From positions 1-59,030 of the IMG/VR virus record IMGVR_UViG_3300030406_002145: DNA of 59,030 bases. One strand, given 5' to 3'. A program made the position numbers and the translations under genes. Origin of the DNA: a virus. This document shows, in pieces, positions 37,452 through 44,706 of the stretch (position 1 is the first letter of the stretch; every line of letters begins with the position of its first letter). The notes under the pieces were generated by a model. That model was given only the letters and a program-made list of their open reading frames with translations. It was not told the origin of the DNA and searched no databases.

Positions 37452-39694
37452 CTTTTTAATTCGCTTATTATTCCACGGTTATTATACCTTGCAAAGTTAA
37501 TACTTATTTTTGATTGTTTTTTTTCAGGGGTGTATAAATGCCTTTGTGTAGCCATTATAGCTAGTCCTGAACTAATTGTTGCGTCAAACTTTGTTCGATT
37601 GTTAATATCAAACTTTGCCCAATCCTCTAGTGTTCTGGTAAATATCATTGAGCCTATTATATCATCATCTCTATATGTTTGTGTCAAATCAAAGCCTACA
37701 TGTTTTTCTATATATGATTCAATAGCCGCAGCATGAGCTTGTTTTACATCTTCTGAACTGTTTGGTATACCACCTAACTCTTTTTCCGATTTTGAAAGTT
37801 TAATATAATTTTTATCAGGTCTATTCATTGAATATCCTCTATAGCCCCTGTTCTTAAAATGATACAATAATCGAGGCTTGTTATTCTCAACTAGAATGGG
37901 CATTCCATAAAAAACACATGCCATCAGAACTTCTTCAAAAAATATTTCTGCAGTTTGAGGTCTTGCAACATATTCTAAAAAAAACTCGTTAGATGGTGCT
38001 TTCTCCATATTAAATTTAGTCACCCCATGCAAAGCTCCATTAGAACCGCCACCTCCTACTGTTCCTGATATGTCATATGAGTCACATCCAAAAGCTCCTA
38101 AATGCTCATTGCCTGGATACTTTATTCCTCTCTTATCAATAGAATTGTTTTGCAAAGCAGCTTCAGGTATCCAAGATATTTTAAATCTGCCACTAGGATT
38201 AGGTGTCCATATAACTTTTGAGTCTTTTATTCCATCCTTCCAACTAAAGCTACCTCTAGTCACATGTTGTTCTATTATTAAAGAATCATTATAATCTATT
38301 TGTTGATATATTTTTGTTAAGTTAAAAATAGAAGCTTTACTCTCATCCCTAAAAGCATGTGATTCAGTTCTAGGAAACTGACGATAAAATTCATTCAAAG
38401 CATCTGCATCATTTTTTAAAGACTCTACTTCAGCCTCCCAATAATTTATTGCACCATTATATATCATTTCTTTATCAACTCCTAACACCTCTTGCTTTGG
38501 CTTATCTAAAACAGGTGCACCATATATATCAATAAAACCCTCCATGTTCCACTCCATAGGAATAAAGAGAGAATACATTCCGCTTTTTGTTTGACCATTA
38601 GCATTTCTGTTTTCTACATTTGAATCTTCAAATAATTTTTTAAAATTACTACCACCCTTATCTAGTGAATTAGAAGTAGAACCCATCAAGCATTTACCAA
38701 TAATCTTACTACCTAATCTTAGACATGTTTTTGTAACTCTCCAATTGTTTAAAATATTATTAGGCTTTGACCACTTGCCACTCTCATCATGTACTAACAG
38801 CAAAAGTTTTTCACCATCATATGAGTTGTCATCAGTGTTCTTCCAATCGATAGTGGTATCTAATCCATATAGCTCATCATTAGCAACATCATACATATTT
38901 TTTTTTGTAATTTTTGATGCAGGAACTCTAAAGGCTAACTCTGTTTTTGGTTTGTCCATACCATCTTGTATGGGTTTAAAAAAGAATGGCAACCGAGTAG
39001 ATATAGGAACTACTTTGTCTGTAAACATTTTTTTAGCATCAGAACCTGTCTTTGACAATATGCCTACTCGGGAATCTTTTGCTAAAGTACCCGTGTTTAC
39101 ACATTCAGAAGAGCCCATGTATGAAAAGCCTGACCTTCTAATTTTTAAATATATCATTCCAAAACAACGACTATCAGCTCTGCATGCTTCCCAAAAAATA
39201 AAAAATATTCTGTTAGCTTCTCTATAATCAGGATATCCCACATCAATACTTGTCCATTGTAAATACATATAGTGTGACCCTGTTATGTAAGTAGGCTTGC
39301 CATTGTTCATAAACCAAAAGCCATCTTCTCTTTTGTCAAACTCATTTTCAATATAGTCAACCCATCTGGACTTAAACTCTTTTGGAGCATCATTCCACTG
39401 AAAGATTGACTGTATCTTCGAAAGACTTTTAGGAAGCTCAGCTCTTTCCCAATATTGTTCTGTAGTCTTGGCACTACGGCTGAAGCATTTTTTTGGAGAT
39501 AGTGGCAGTCCTATATTTAATCCTGAAACATTTATAACCTCACCTACCTGTCCGGTTTTTGATATGTTAACAAAGTCATATTTTGTATTATATCCATACC
39601 GCCAAGTTCGTCCTCTATTTTTATTAGTAAGAACTCTTTTGGGGATATAGTTATCTAAAACTTTATATAGTTTACTTTGAGCGTCTTTCTGCAA
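37448..39694 (-). CDS. Terminase large subunit (crAss-like type)
   Basis: A 748-residue packaging motor. KIRRSGFS (184-191) is a divergent Walker A in which the usual GKT/S lysine is displaced. LLLLVHDESGKW (297-308) holds Walker B and the catalytic Glu, and GKCLMGSTSN (333-342) is the coupling motif. The C-terminal nuclease contains AFGCDSYDISG (534-544), whose Asp538/Asp541 region fits the metal-binding first strand of the RNase H-like nuclease. It pumps and cuts DNA at the portal encoded next. The Walker A variant and the sequence style resemble crAss-like TerL. Small-terminase candidate is the gene at 39672. Confidence 0.85.
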   Translation of the reverse strand: MQKDAQSKLYKVLDNYIPKRVLTNKNRGRTWRYGYNTKYDFVNISKTGQVGEVINVSGLNIGLPLSPKKCFSRSAKTTEQYWERAELPKSLSKIQSIFQWNDAPKEFKSRWVDYIENEFDKREDGFWFMNNGKPTYITGSHYMYLQWTSIDVGYPDYREANRIFFIFWEACRADSRCFGMIYLKIRRSGFSYMGSSECVNTGTLAKDSRVGILSKTGSDAKKMFTDKVVPISTRLPFFFKPIQDGMDKPKTELAFRVPASKITKKNMYDVANDELYGLDTTIDWKNTDDNSYDGEKLLLLVHDESGKWSKPNNILNNWRVTKTCLRLGSKIIGKCLMGSTSNSLDKGGSNFKKLFEDSNVENRNANGQTKSGMYSLFIPMEWNMEGFIDIYGAPVLDKPKQEVLGVDKEMIYNGAINYWEAEVESLKNDADALNEFYRQFPRTESHAFRDESKASIFNLTKIYQQIDYNDSLIIEQHVTRGSFSWKDGIKDSKVIWTPNPSGRFKISWIPEAALQNNSIDKRGIKYPGNEHLGAFGCDSYDISGTVGGGGSNGALHGVTKFNMEKAPSNEFFLEYVARPQTAEIFFEEVLMACVFYGMPILVENNKPRLLYHFKNRGYRGYSMNRPDKNYIKLSKSEKELGGIPNSSEDVKQAHAAAIESYIEKHVGFDLTQTYRDDDIIGSMIFTRTLEDWAKFDINNRTKFDATISSGLAIMATQRHLYTPEKKQSKISINFARYNNRGIISELKR

Positions 39695-39950
39695 AACCTT
39701 GTTTAGTATCTAAGTTAATATTTGAACCCAATGCTTTTAAACTCTCCTCCTCATTATCGATTCTATTTAATATTTCAAATGCATCAAATATGGCAAGTTT
39801 TTTTGTTGCGGCTGCATTTTTTAATCTATCAGCAGCCAACTCATCTTCGGGGTCAGGTTTAATTATTTCTTCTTTTGCAACTTTAATTAGTTGTCTCACC
39901 GCTTTTCTTCCTGCCTCAATAATCTGTTTCTTTAGTTCTTTTGAATCCAT
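39672..39950 (-). CDS. Candidate small terminase-like protein
   Basis: A 92-residue, helical, highly charged protein. An AAATKKLAIFDAFEILNRID stretch near 47-66 is a recurrent motif in short proteins immediately upstream of TerL in Bacteroidota phages. It overlaps TerL by 23 bases. Position suggests a small terminase, but no DNA-binding motif is obvious, so this is only a working label. Confidence 0.55.
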   Translation of the reverse strand: MDSKELKKQIIEAGRKAVRQLIKVAKEEIIKPDPEDELAADRLKNAAATKKLAIFDAFEILNRIDNEEESLKALGSNINLDTKQGFAERRSK

Positions 39951-40053
39951 CTTTTTTTCGATTATATTTTTTTTTGCTTTTATGAACCTTAGGCTTTGTG
40001 TGTTTCCAAAAATCCTTTACATCAATTTTTTTCCACTCAAACTTATCACTCAT
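39916..40053 (-). CDS. Tiny Lys-rich protein upstream of terminase
   Basis: A 45-residue protein (MSDKFEWKKIDVKDFWKHTK, then a long Lys-rich tail). Its ATG overlaps the upstream stop as ATGA and its end overlaps the TerS candidate by 35 bases, supporting a coupled gene. Function unknown. Confidence 0.6.
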   Translation of the reverse strand: MSDKFEWKKIDVKDFWKHTKPKVHKSKKKYNRKKDGFKRTKETDY

Positions 40054-40616
40054 AACTTTAACGTTATTTGATGGTCATATATACGATATAGTAATTCACC
40101 ATCTACATAGAACTCATATTCACTATCTGGATTAAAAGCCACTCTATCTCCATTTTTTATTCCTTGTGACTTTAAATATGTATTAGCATATTTCATTTTA
40201 CCTATTAGTGGCTCATATTTACAATTCTTTTGAATGTACATGTTTTGTTCTACAGGCAATGGCTTTACAAAACAATACCTATCATATGTTTTCCACTCTC
40301 CTTTATTTTTATACAAAAAAAACTGTTCACTGTCAATCAAAAAAATATCGTCTTTAAAAAAACTTCTACCACTCTTTTGTCTACCATACATGTCATTATA
40401 ATATTTAAAAACATTATGATGAACTAATAGTGTGTCTCCTTTTTCGATAGGACCTTCGTAGCCTAAAGGTGTTTCAATAACAATAGCTTCACGATTAGAA
40501 AACTTATGGTCTTCTTGTGAAGAGCTAACAACAAACTCTACTCCACCTATTTCTTTTGTATTAGAATATCTTTTATTGCCCTTTGGTTTGACTATAAAAT
40601 CTGTAGGCGACTTCAT
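40050..40616 (-). CDS. Possible GroES-fold phage protein
   Basis: A 188-residue protein with an N-terminal low-complexity Lys stretch, then IETPLGYEGPIEKGDTLLVH (47-66) followed by HNVFKYYND, which reads like the P-x-x-x-G-x-v-KkGD-x-VlvHHnv core of co-chaperonin/GroES folds. A KNGDRVAFNPDSEYEFYVDG segment (about 154-173) repeats the style. Such proteins upstream of terminase may help virion protein folding, which is interesting because a GroEL-GroES pair is also present. The fold is inferred from short motifs, so confidence is moderate. Confidence 0.5.
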   Translation of the reverse strand: MKSPTDFIVKPKGNKRYSNTKEIGGVEFVVSSSQEDHKFSNREAIVIETPLGYEGPIEKGDTLLVHHNVFKYYNDMYGRQKSGRSFFKDDIFLIDSEQFFLYKNKGEWKTYDRYCFVKPLPVEQNMYIQKNCKYEPLIGKMKYANTYLKSQGIKNGDRVAFNPDSEYEFYVDGELLYRIYDHQITLKL

Positions 40617-40834
40617 TCAAAAAAAATATTATACTCAATTGATATCGGCATTGTGTCTGTAAATGATTTCCACAAAACTACCTCATCTTCTTTTTGTATC
40701 CATATTTTTATTGCTCCATTGTCATTTTTAATTAGATGAATTTTGTAAGAGCCATTTAGGACTTCTTGTCCAACAATGTAATGCATAGCTCCCGACTTAT
40801 AGTCAGGACCTATAGATATTTTTCTTATATCCAT
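40613..40834 (-). CDS. Hypothetical protein
   Basis: A 73-residue beta-rich protein (MDIRKISIGPDYKSGAMHYI...) coupled by a four-base overlap to the following 188-residue gene. No recognised family. Confidence 0.6.
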   Translation of the reverse strand: MDIRKISIGPDYKSGAMHYIVGQEVLNGSYKIHLIKNDNGAIKIWIQKEDEVVLWKSFTDTMPISIEYNIFFE

Positions 40835-40856
40835 TTTATTATATTTAAGTAATTTA

Positions 40857-41099
40857 TTATTGTTTTACTTTTACTGTCCCACTAGTTTGATAAAGCTGAC
40901 CGGTTACTAAACCTGCTGCTCCCGCAGCAGTGTCGTCTGCATAATTAGGTAAAGTTAATTGTACTGAGGGCAATACTTTTAAAATATCTTGAATAGTAAA
41001 ATTTACCGTGCTGTCAATAGGAGTTCCTACAACATCAGTTCCAATAACTTTATCAGTTGAGCTTGGTGTAACAGTAGTGTATGTACTTATTTTTGCCAT
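40857..41099 (-). CDS. Tail-fibre-like N-terminal module, short paralogue
   Basis: An 80-residue protein beginning MAKISTYTTVTPSSTDKVIG, then TDVVGTP and VNFTIQDILKVLP. It matches the N-terminus of the neighbouring 190-residue protein at most landmarks (MAKIS, YT, P, TDK-IGT, GTP, NFTIQ), so the two are paralogues. It ends in a Gly/Ala/Thr-rich stretch like the tip of a trimeric fibre. It probably anchors to the virion, but the C-terminal receptor domain is missing. Confidence 0.65.
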   Translation of the reverse strand: MAKISTYTTVTPSSTDKVIGTDVVGTPIDSTVNFTIQDILKVLPSVQLTLPNYADDTAAGAAGLVTGQLYQTSGTVKVKQ

Positions 41100-41105
41100 A
41101 ATTAA

Positions 41106-41678
41106 TTAAAAAGTTGTAGATAAATTAATATCTTGATAAGTTAATTTAATATATATATCACTGTTTCCTTGGTTAGCAACAGTGCCTGCAAAACTTCTTA
41201 TTAAAATGCTAGCATCATTAAACAGTGTTAAAGTATCGTTAGCCATCGAAGCATAAATTTTATCAGTCTTCTTAGAAGATGAATTCAGGCTTGCAGGTAA
41301 TATTTTAAATGGTGATTGTGCACCTGCAGGACCTGTATTTCGTTTAACAACAATACCACATGCTCCATTTCCTAAATCAGTAAAATTATATGCAACACTA
41401 TTAAAATCAATATAAACAAGTAAGTCAATAGGATTATAAGTTTTATTTGCTCCTGCAGGAGGAAGAATTTCTACATCTGTAGTATCTAAACTTAACATTT
41501 CAGCAGGAGTAATTTTTTTTATTACCTGCTTATACTTAGTTACATCAATTAGATTTTGCAACTGTTGTATAGTAAAATTTTTAGTAACATTAGGAGGAGT
41601 TCCTCCTACCTCCGTTCCTATCAACTTATCAGTCAATAAAGGAGTTCCCACATTTGTATATGAACTTATTTTAGCCAT
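41106..41678 (-). CDS. Tail-fibre-like protein, long paralogue
   Basis: A 190-residue protein beginning MAKISSYTNVGTPLLTDKLI, then GTEVGGTP and NFTIQQLQNLID. The first 45 or so residues are homologous to the 80-residue neighbour; the rest is a beta-rich domain with Gly/Asn/Ser-rich strands, as in fibre tips. It is separated from the short paralogue by only six bases, suggesting tandem duplication of a virion-anchoring module with a swapped or lost tip. Confidence 0.65.
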   Translation of the reverse strand: MAKISSYTNVGTPLLTDKLIGTEVGGTPPNVTKNFTIQQLQNLIDVTKYKQVIKKITPAEMLSLDTTDVEILPPAGANKTYNPIDLLVYIDFNSVAYNFTDLGNGACGIVVKRNTGPAGAQSPFKILPASLNSSSKKTDKIYASMANDTLTLFNDASILIRSFAGTVANQGNSDIYIKLTYQDINLSTTF

Positions 41679-41919
41679 TTACCTTTTCTGTCTGCTTTTT
41701 AGTTATCTCACCGGTTTCTAAATTAATTTTAGTATCCTTACCGTACTTTTGTAGGAGCACTTTTTCTTTATTACCAAAATTATCTTTCATTTCTTTTATT
41801 ACAGTTAGAATCATTTGTTTCCTTAGCTCAGTATCAGCTAGTTCCATTTTTGCTCTATTGTAATCTTGTAAAGCTTGTCTTATTTCAGACAGCTCTTCTT
41901 TTTTTAATTTCTTTGCCAT
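41671..41919 (-). CDS. Hypothetical coiled-coil protein
   Basis: An 82-residue charged, helical protein (MAKKLKKEELSEIRQALQDY...) that overlaps the next gene by eight bases. A TATATTTG box lies 24 bases upstream of its ATG. No family recognised; possibly a chaperone for the adjacent fibre. Confidence 0.6.
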   Translation of the reverse strand: MAKKLKKEELSEIRQALQDYNRAKMELADTELRKQMILTVIKEMKDNFGNKEKVLLQKYGKDTKINLETGEITKKQTEKVNG

Positions 41920-41943
41920 TTTATTTAATTTAAATTTATTTTA

Positions 41944-41951
41944 CAAATATA
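41944..41951 (-). promoter_or_regulatory. TATATTTG promoter box
   Basis: Minus-strand TAnnTTTG match 24 bases before the ATG at 41919 and one base after the stop of the upstream Lys-rich gene. It likely starts a fibre-terminase-head transcript. Confidence 0.55.
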
Positions 41952-42245
41952 CTAATATTTTCCTTGTCTTGATTTTGGAGAGGATTTAGTTGAACCTCCT
42001 TTGCCTGCCCACAAATGTTTACATGCCCAATATCTAGCTGTTAGCTTAGACTTAGCCTGACTACATTTATGTCTTGCTCTAAAACTCTTACGAGCAGCAG
42101 GAGAATAGTTGTGTCCATAGCCTTTAGCACCAAAGTGAATCAACTTCTCTTTGCCGCCTTCACAAGCCTTGACCATCTTCTTTTTACCGGGTCTAGTACT
42201 AGGTCTTACCCTATTGCAGGGCATATTCTTTTTACTTACCGCCAT
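41952..42245 (-). CDS. Small Cys/Lys-rich phage protein (KSFRARHKC family)
   Basis: A 97-residue basic protein with AARKSFRARHKCSQAKSKLT (about 51-70), then ARYWACKHLWAG. K-S-F-R-A-R-H-x-C...L-T-A-R-Y-W-x-C is a widespread tiny phage and plastid-like motif (DUF6321-like) that may bind a metal through Cys and His. Several tiny Lys-rich genes flank it. Function unknown. Confidence 0.75.
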   Translation of the reverse strand: MAVSKKNMPCNRVRPSTRPGKKKMVKACEGGKEKLIHFGAKGYGHNYSPAARKSFRARHKCSQAKSKLTARYWACKHLWAGKGGSTKSSPKSRQGKY

Positions 42246-42354
42246 TCTTTTTTTTCTTTCTTTTTTTCAAAACCCTAAAATCACTGCCTGTGATTTTATC
42301 AAATGGTGGACTAGCCTGTGCTATTCTCCTTTGCTTTTTACTAAGTTTGCTCAT
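42232..42354 (-). CDS. Tiny Lys-rich phage protein (ASPPFDKITGSDF family)
   Basis: A 40-residue protein with RRIAQASPPFDKITGSDFRV (9-28), matching a common tiny phage protein pattern (A-P-P-x-D-x-I-T-G-x-D-F). It overlaps the next gene by 14 bases. Function unknown. Confidence 0.7.
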   Translation of the reverse strand: MSKLSKKQRRIAQASPPFDKITGSDFRVLKKRKKKKNGGK

Positions 42355-42358
42355 AGTT

Positions 42359-42502
42359 TTATCTCTTATTTTTTTTATTTAAATTTTTTAAATTTGCTGC
42401 ATTATCTAATGCCATTTGCATTCTTATTTTAAATTGGTCAGCATAAGGGGGAAATTTAGGTTTAGGTGTGTTTCCCCTATTATCTTTGTGCATTTTGCTC
42501 AT
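42359..42502 (-). CDS. Tiny Lys/Asn-rich phage protein
   Basis: A 47-residue protein (MSKMHKDNRGNTPKPKFPPY...). The internal start MSKMHK is preferred to an upstream one because the latter would run into the holin gene. It lies in the tiny-protein cluster. Function unknown. Confidence 0.6.
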   Translation of the reverse strand: MSKMHKDNRGNTPKPKFPPYADQFKIRMQMALDNAANLKNLNKKNKR

Positions 42503-42503
42503 C

Positions 42504-42899
42504 TTATTGTTTTTTATTATGAGAGCCTCCAAAAAAGAAATCAACAACTGTGTTTACTTTAGCACTCATAGCACCAAAGATTGTTGATATAAAACTTATT
42601 TCAAACTCTCCTAAGTTAATATCTCCTTTTACAAAATATCTGAACATTACAAAACTCAAAGCAAAATATGCAATGGTAAATACTGTTGCTAATATTTTTT
42701 GTATTGAGGAATCATCAGAGTACATTTTTCTTGCACTCTTTCTATCTTCTACCTCTAACTCAAACATCTGTTTCTCATGCTGTTGAAACAACTGCTCTAG
42801 TCTTTCCTGAGCAGCTAGTCTCTCTTCATCAGTAGTGATTACCTCATCTAATATCTGGGTAGCATTACCCATTAAATTTTTTATTATTTTTTTTATCAT
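42504..42899 (-). CDS. Holin (Holin_3TMs-like)
   Basis: A 131-residue protein with a basic N-terminus, a charged helix (about 24-65) and hydrophobic segments near 69-90 and 100-123 (KILATVFTIAYFALSFVMFR and ISFISTIFGAMSAKVNTVVD). This fits the 3TM/GTA-holin family, which permeabilises the inner membrane at the end of infection. It is coupled to the M15 endopeptidase gene by a four-base overlap, as expected for a lysis cassette. Confidence 0.85.
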   Translation of the reverse strand: MIKKIIKNLMGNATQILDEVITTDEERLAAQERLEQLFQQHEKQMFELEVEDRKSARKMYSDDSSIQKILATVFTIAYFALSFVMFRYFVKGDINLGEFEISFISTIFGAMSAKVNTVVDFFFGGSHNKKQ

Positions 42900-43384
42900 G
42901 TTAATTGAATTGGATTTCTATATTTAGTTTTATTATTTTTATCCTTATACGCTACCAACACTTGCTGTCTATTGTCAGATATCTTGTAACTAACATGTAT
43001 CCATGCAGGGTCTCCATCTATACTTTCAGTGCTTGTCCCAAACTCTAATATCAGTTGGTCAAAATCTAAATCTAACTTCTTTATAGCCTCATAGATTTTA
43101 ACATTATCCATTTTACCTTTTTTATAAAACTGACAATCCACCGCTTCATATCTGCAATGCTGTGAGTTTGAGCTTCCCCCTATAGCCATATTCAACTCAG
43201 GCGAACGATAGCCTGAAGTTATTCGTATAGGTCCTAGCTCCTTTCTTATGGGCTGTAACAAACCATTTGCCATCATAGTTAGCTTTTGTATTCCGTCTTG
43301 TGTCGGCTGATTTGAAATGCCTAGACGCATAGCCACATTACTTCTTGTTAATTCTTGTAGCGTAAAGTTTTTACTAATCTGCAT
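42896..43384 (-). CDS. M15-type peptidoglycan endopeptidase (endolysin)
   Basis: A 162-residue zinc peptidase of the M15_3 type. SGYRSPELN (57-65), SSNSQHCRYEAVD (71-83; His76 and Asp83 as metal ligands) and WIHVSY (128-133; third ligand His130) match the family, whose members cut peptide bonds in peptidoglycan stems. No signal peptide, so the adjacent holin probably exports it. Coupled to the holin gene. Confidence 0.92.
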   Translation of the reverse strand: MQISKNFTLQELTRSNVAMRLGISNQPTQDGIQKLTMMANGLLQPIRKELGPIRITSGYRSPELNMAIGGSSNSQHCRYEAVDCQFYKKGKMDNVKIYEAIKKLDLDFDQLILEFGTSTESIDGDPAWIHVSYKISDNRQQVLVAYKDKNNKTKYRNPIQLT

Positions 43385-43386
43385 AA

Positions 43387-43755
43387 CTACATAAATTTTT
43401 TCAACACCAACTCTTCCGTTTTTTTCACAGCTTGTTTTGTTGATAGTTGAAATGTTAAATCAGCTTCATACTTTTCAACAATCTCTTTATTGTTAAAAAT
43501 TATTAATGTAGGAACTGACAATATTTTATATTTTTTAGTTAGCCCTGGACAGTGTTCAATATTAACCAAATAGGTTTTTACATCTTTAAAATCCGATAGG
43601 TCAGTCATATTAGACTTATTCCACTCAGCATAAAACTCTACTACCACAATATCCTCACTAAGCTTTTCATTAAAATTACTTTCATTTATTTCTACCTGAG
43701 AAAAACTAAATAGACTAAGTAAAAGTAGTATTAATAATATTATTTTAGTATTCAT
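43387..43755 (-). CDS. Secreted thioredoxin-fold protein lacking the CXXC motif
   Basis: A 122-residue protein with a signal peptide (hydrophobic 5-18, ending SFSQ as in flavobacterial signals) followed by a thioredoxin fold: IVVVEFYAEW (36-45), then NKSN where WCxxC normally stands, and cis-proline VPTLIIF (81-87). With both active cysteines lost it cannot be a disulphide oxidoreductase; a binding or structural role in the periplasm is inferred. It lies between the lysis genes and a membrane protein. Confidence 0.78.
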   Translation of the reverse strand: MNTKIILLILLLLSLFSFSQVEINESNFNEKLSEDIVVVEFYAEWNKSNMTDLSDFKDVKTYLVNIEHCPGLTKKYKILSVPTLIIFNNKEIVEKYEADLTFQLSTKQAVKKTEELVLKKFM

Positions 43756-44042
43756 TTTTTTTGAATTACTTCATACAATCTCTCATCCATAACATCTATC
43801 TTTTTTTCGATTGCATCTAATGTTTCCTTATTTGACAAAACAGTTTGTCTAATAAGTTCATTTTTCATATTTATTTCATTGGCACTAGGATAGTTGTCAA
43901 ACTTGTTTACCTTTAATTCAATAGCACTAACTTGCCCTACTAAATTATAATAAGTTCCCACTAACCCCACAATCATAACTACAAAACTAATTATGAATTT
44001 TAAGTCAGTACTAACCTTAGTGTTTTCTCCTATTTGTGCCAT
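43752..44042 (-). CDS. Single-pass membrane protein, lysis-region
   Basis: A 96-residue protein with one hydrophobic helix (IISFVVMIVGLVGTYYNLVG, about 17-36) and a C-terminal coiled coil (about 60-95). It overlaps both neighbours by a few bases. Phage proteins of this kind next to holins are often accessory holins or spanin-like; the exact role is unknown. Confidence 0.65.
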   Translation of the reverse strand: MAQIGENTKVSTDLKFIISFVVMIVGLVGTYYNLVGQVSAIELKVNKFDNYPSANEINMKNELIRQTVLSNKETLDAIEKKIDVMDERLYEVIQKK

Positions 44043-44704
44043 TTAACTTTTCCATTTTCTATAAACAAACCTTTTGGATTCTCCATCGGCTGTCCATAAA
44101 TATTATACATTAAATCACTATTCTTTGATTTTTCTATAACTTCTAGTAATGAAGAGTTACAAGGCAACCCTGTTTCACAATCAATAAACTCTTCTATTAT
44201 AAACTCAACATACTCTGTCTCAACTATTGTGTCATATACTACTACTTCAACTTCTTCTATAACATCAACAAAAAGCGTGTCTAAAACTTCTGCGTATACT
44301 GTATCGGTAATATAAATATATTGTGGTACAGAAACTTCTACCTCAACAGTATCAACTACTATCTCATAAATATATTCAGTGTCAAAGATAGTATCAAACA
44401 AGGTTTCATATTCTGTAAGATACACAGTATCACACCCCACAGGTATTGGGGGCAAACAATTTATAGCTTCTGTTGGACCTTCAGTGTTTTCATCAGCAGC
44501 ATCCACACAGTCTTCCCAACCGTCATTTATCCAATCTGCTTGAACACAACCATCAGGTGAGTATTGAGTCCAATTAGAAGGGTCATCACCGCAAAAGAAT
44601 CCTCCTGACTCAGCACAAGTTATACACAAAAGCTGAAAGTCAAATCCTTGTCCTAACCCAATGTATGACATTAGGAATAAAAAATAAGTTATAAATTTTT
44701 TCAT
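44030..44704 (-). CDS. Secreted LDLa-like protein with T9SS-type C-terminal tail
   Basis: A 224-residue protein with a signal peptide (ends near IGLGQG, 15-20), then a cysteine-rich module (about 27-75) with CVQADWINDGWEDCVDAADE (53-72), reading like the calcium-binding C..W..DG..DC.D..DE core of an LDL-receptor class A domain. A long Asp/Thr/Val/Tyr-rich stalk (about 90-175) follows. The C-terminus, with YNIYGQPMENPKGLFIENGK then VKWHK, resembles the G-x-P-x-x-x-x-G-x-Y/F-I-x-x-G-K-x-x-x-K sorting domain of type IX secretion cargo. This is surprising in a phage and suggests a host-surface protein. Function is inferred. Confidence 0.75.
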   Translation of the reverse strand: MKKFITYFLFLMSYIGLGQGFDFQLLCITCAESGGFFCGDDPSNWTQYSPDGCVQADWINDGWEDCVDAADENTEGPTEAINCLPPIPVGCDTVYLTEYETLFDTIFDTEYIYEIVVDTVEVEVSVPQYIYITDTVYAEVLDTLFVDVIEEVEVVVYDTIVETEYVEFIIEEFIDCETGLPCNSSLLEVIEKSKNSDLMYNIYGQPMENPKGLFIENGKVKWHK

Positions 44705-44706
44705 AC

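Noticed and set aside
37492-37499. TAACTTTG box upstream of the portal gene
   Set aside because: It lies within the terminase coding sequence, and the portal start overlaps the terminase stop; independent promoter use is not supported.
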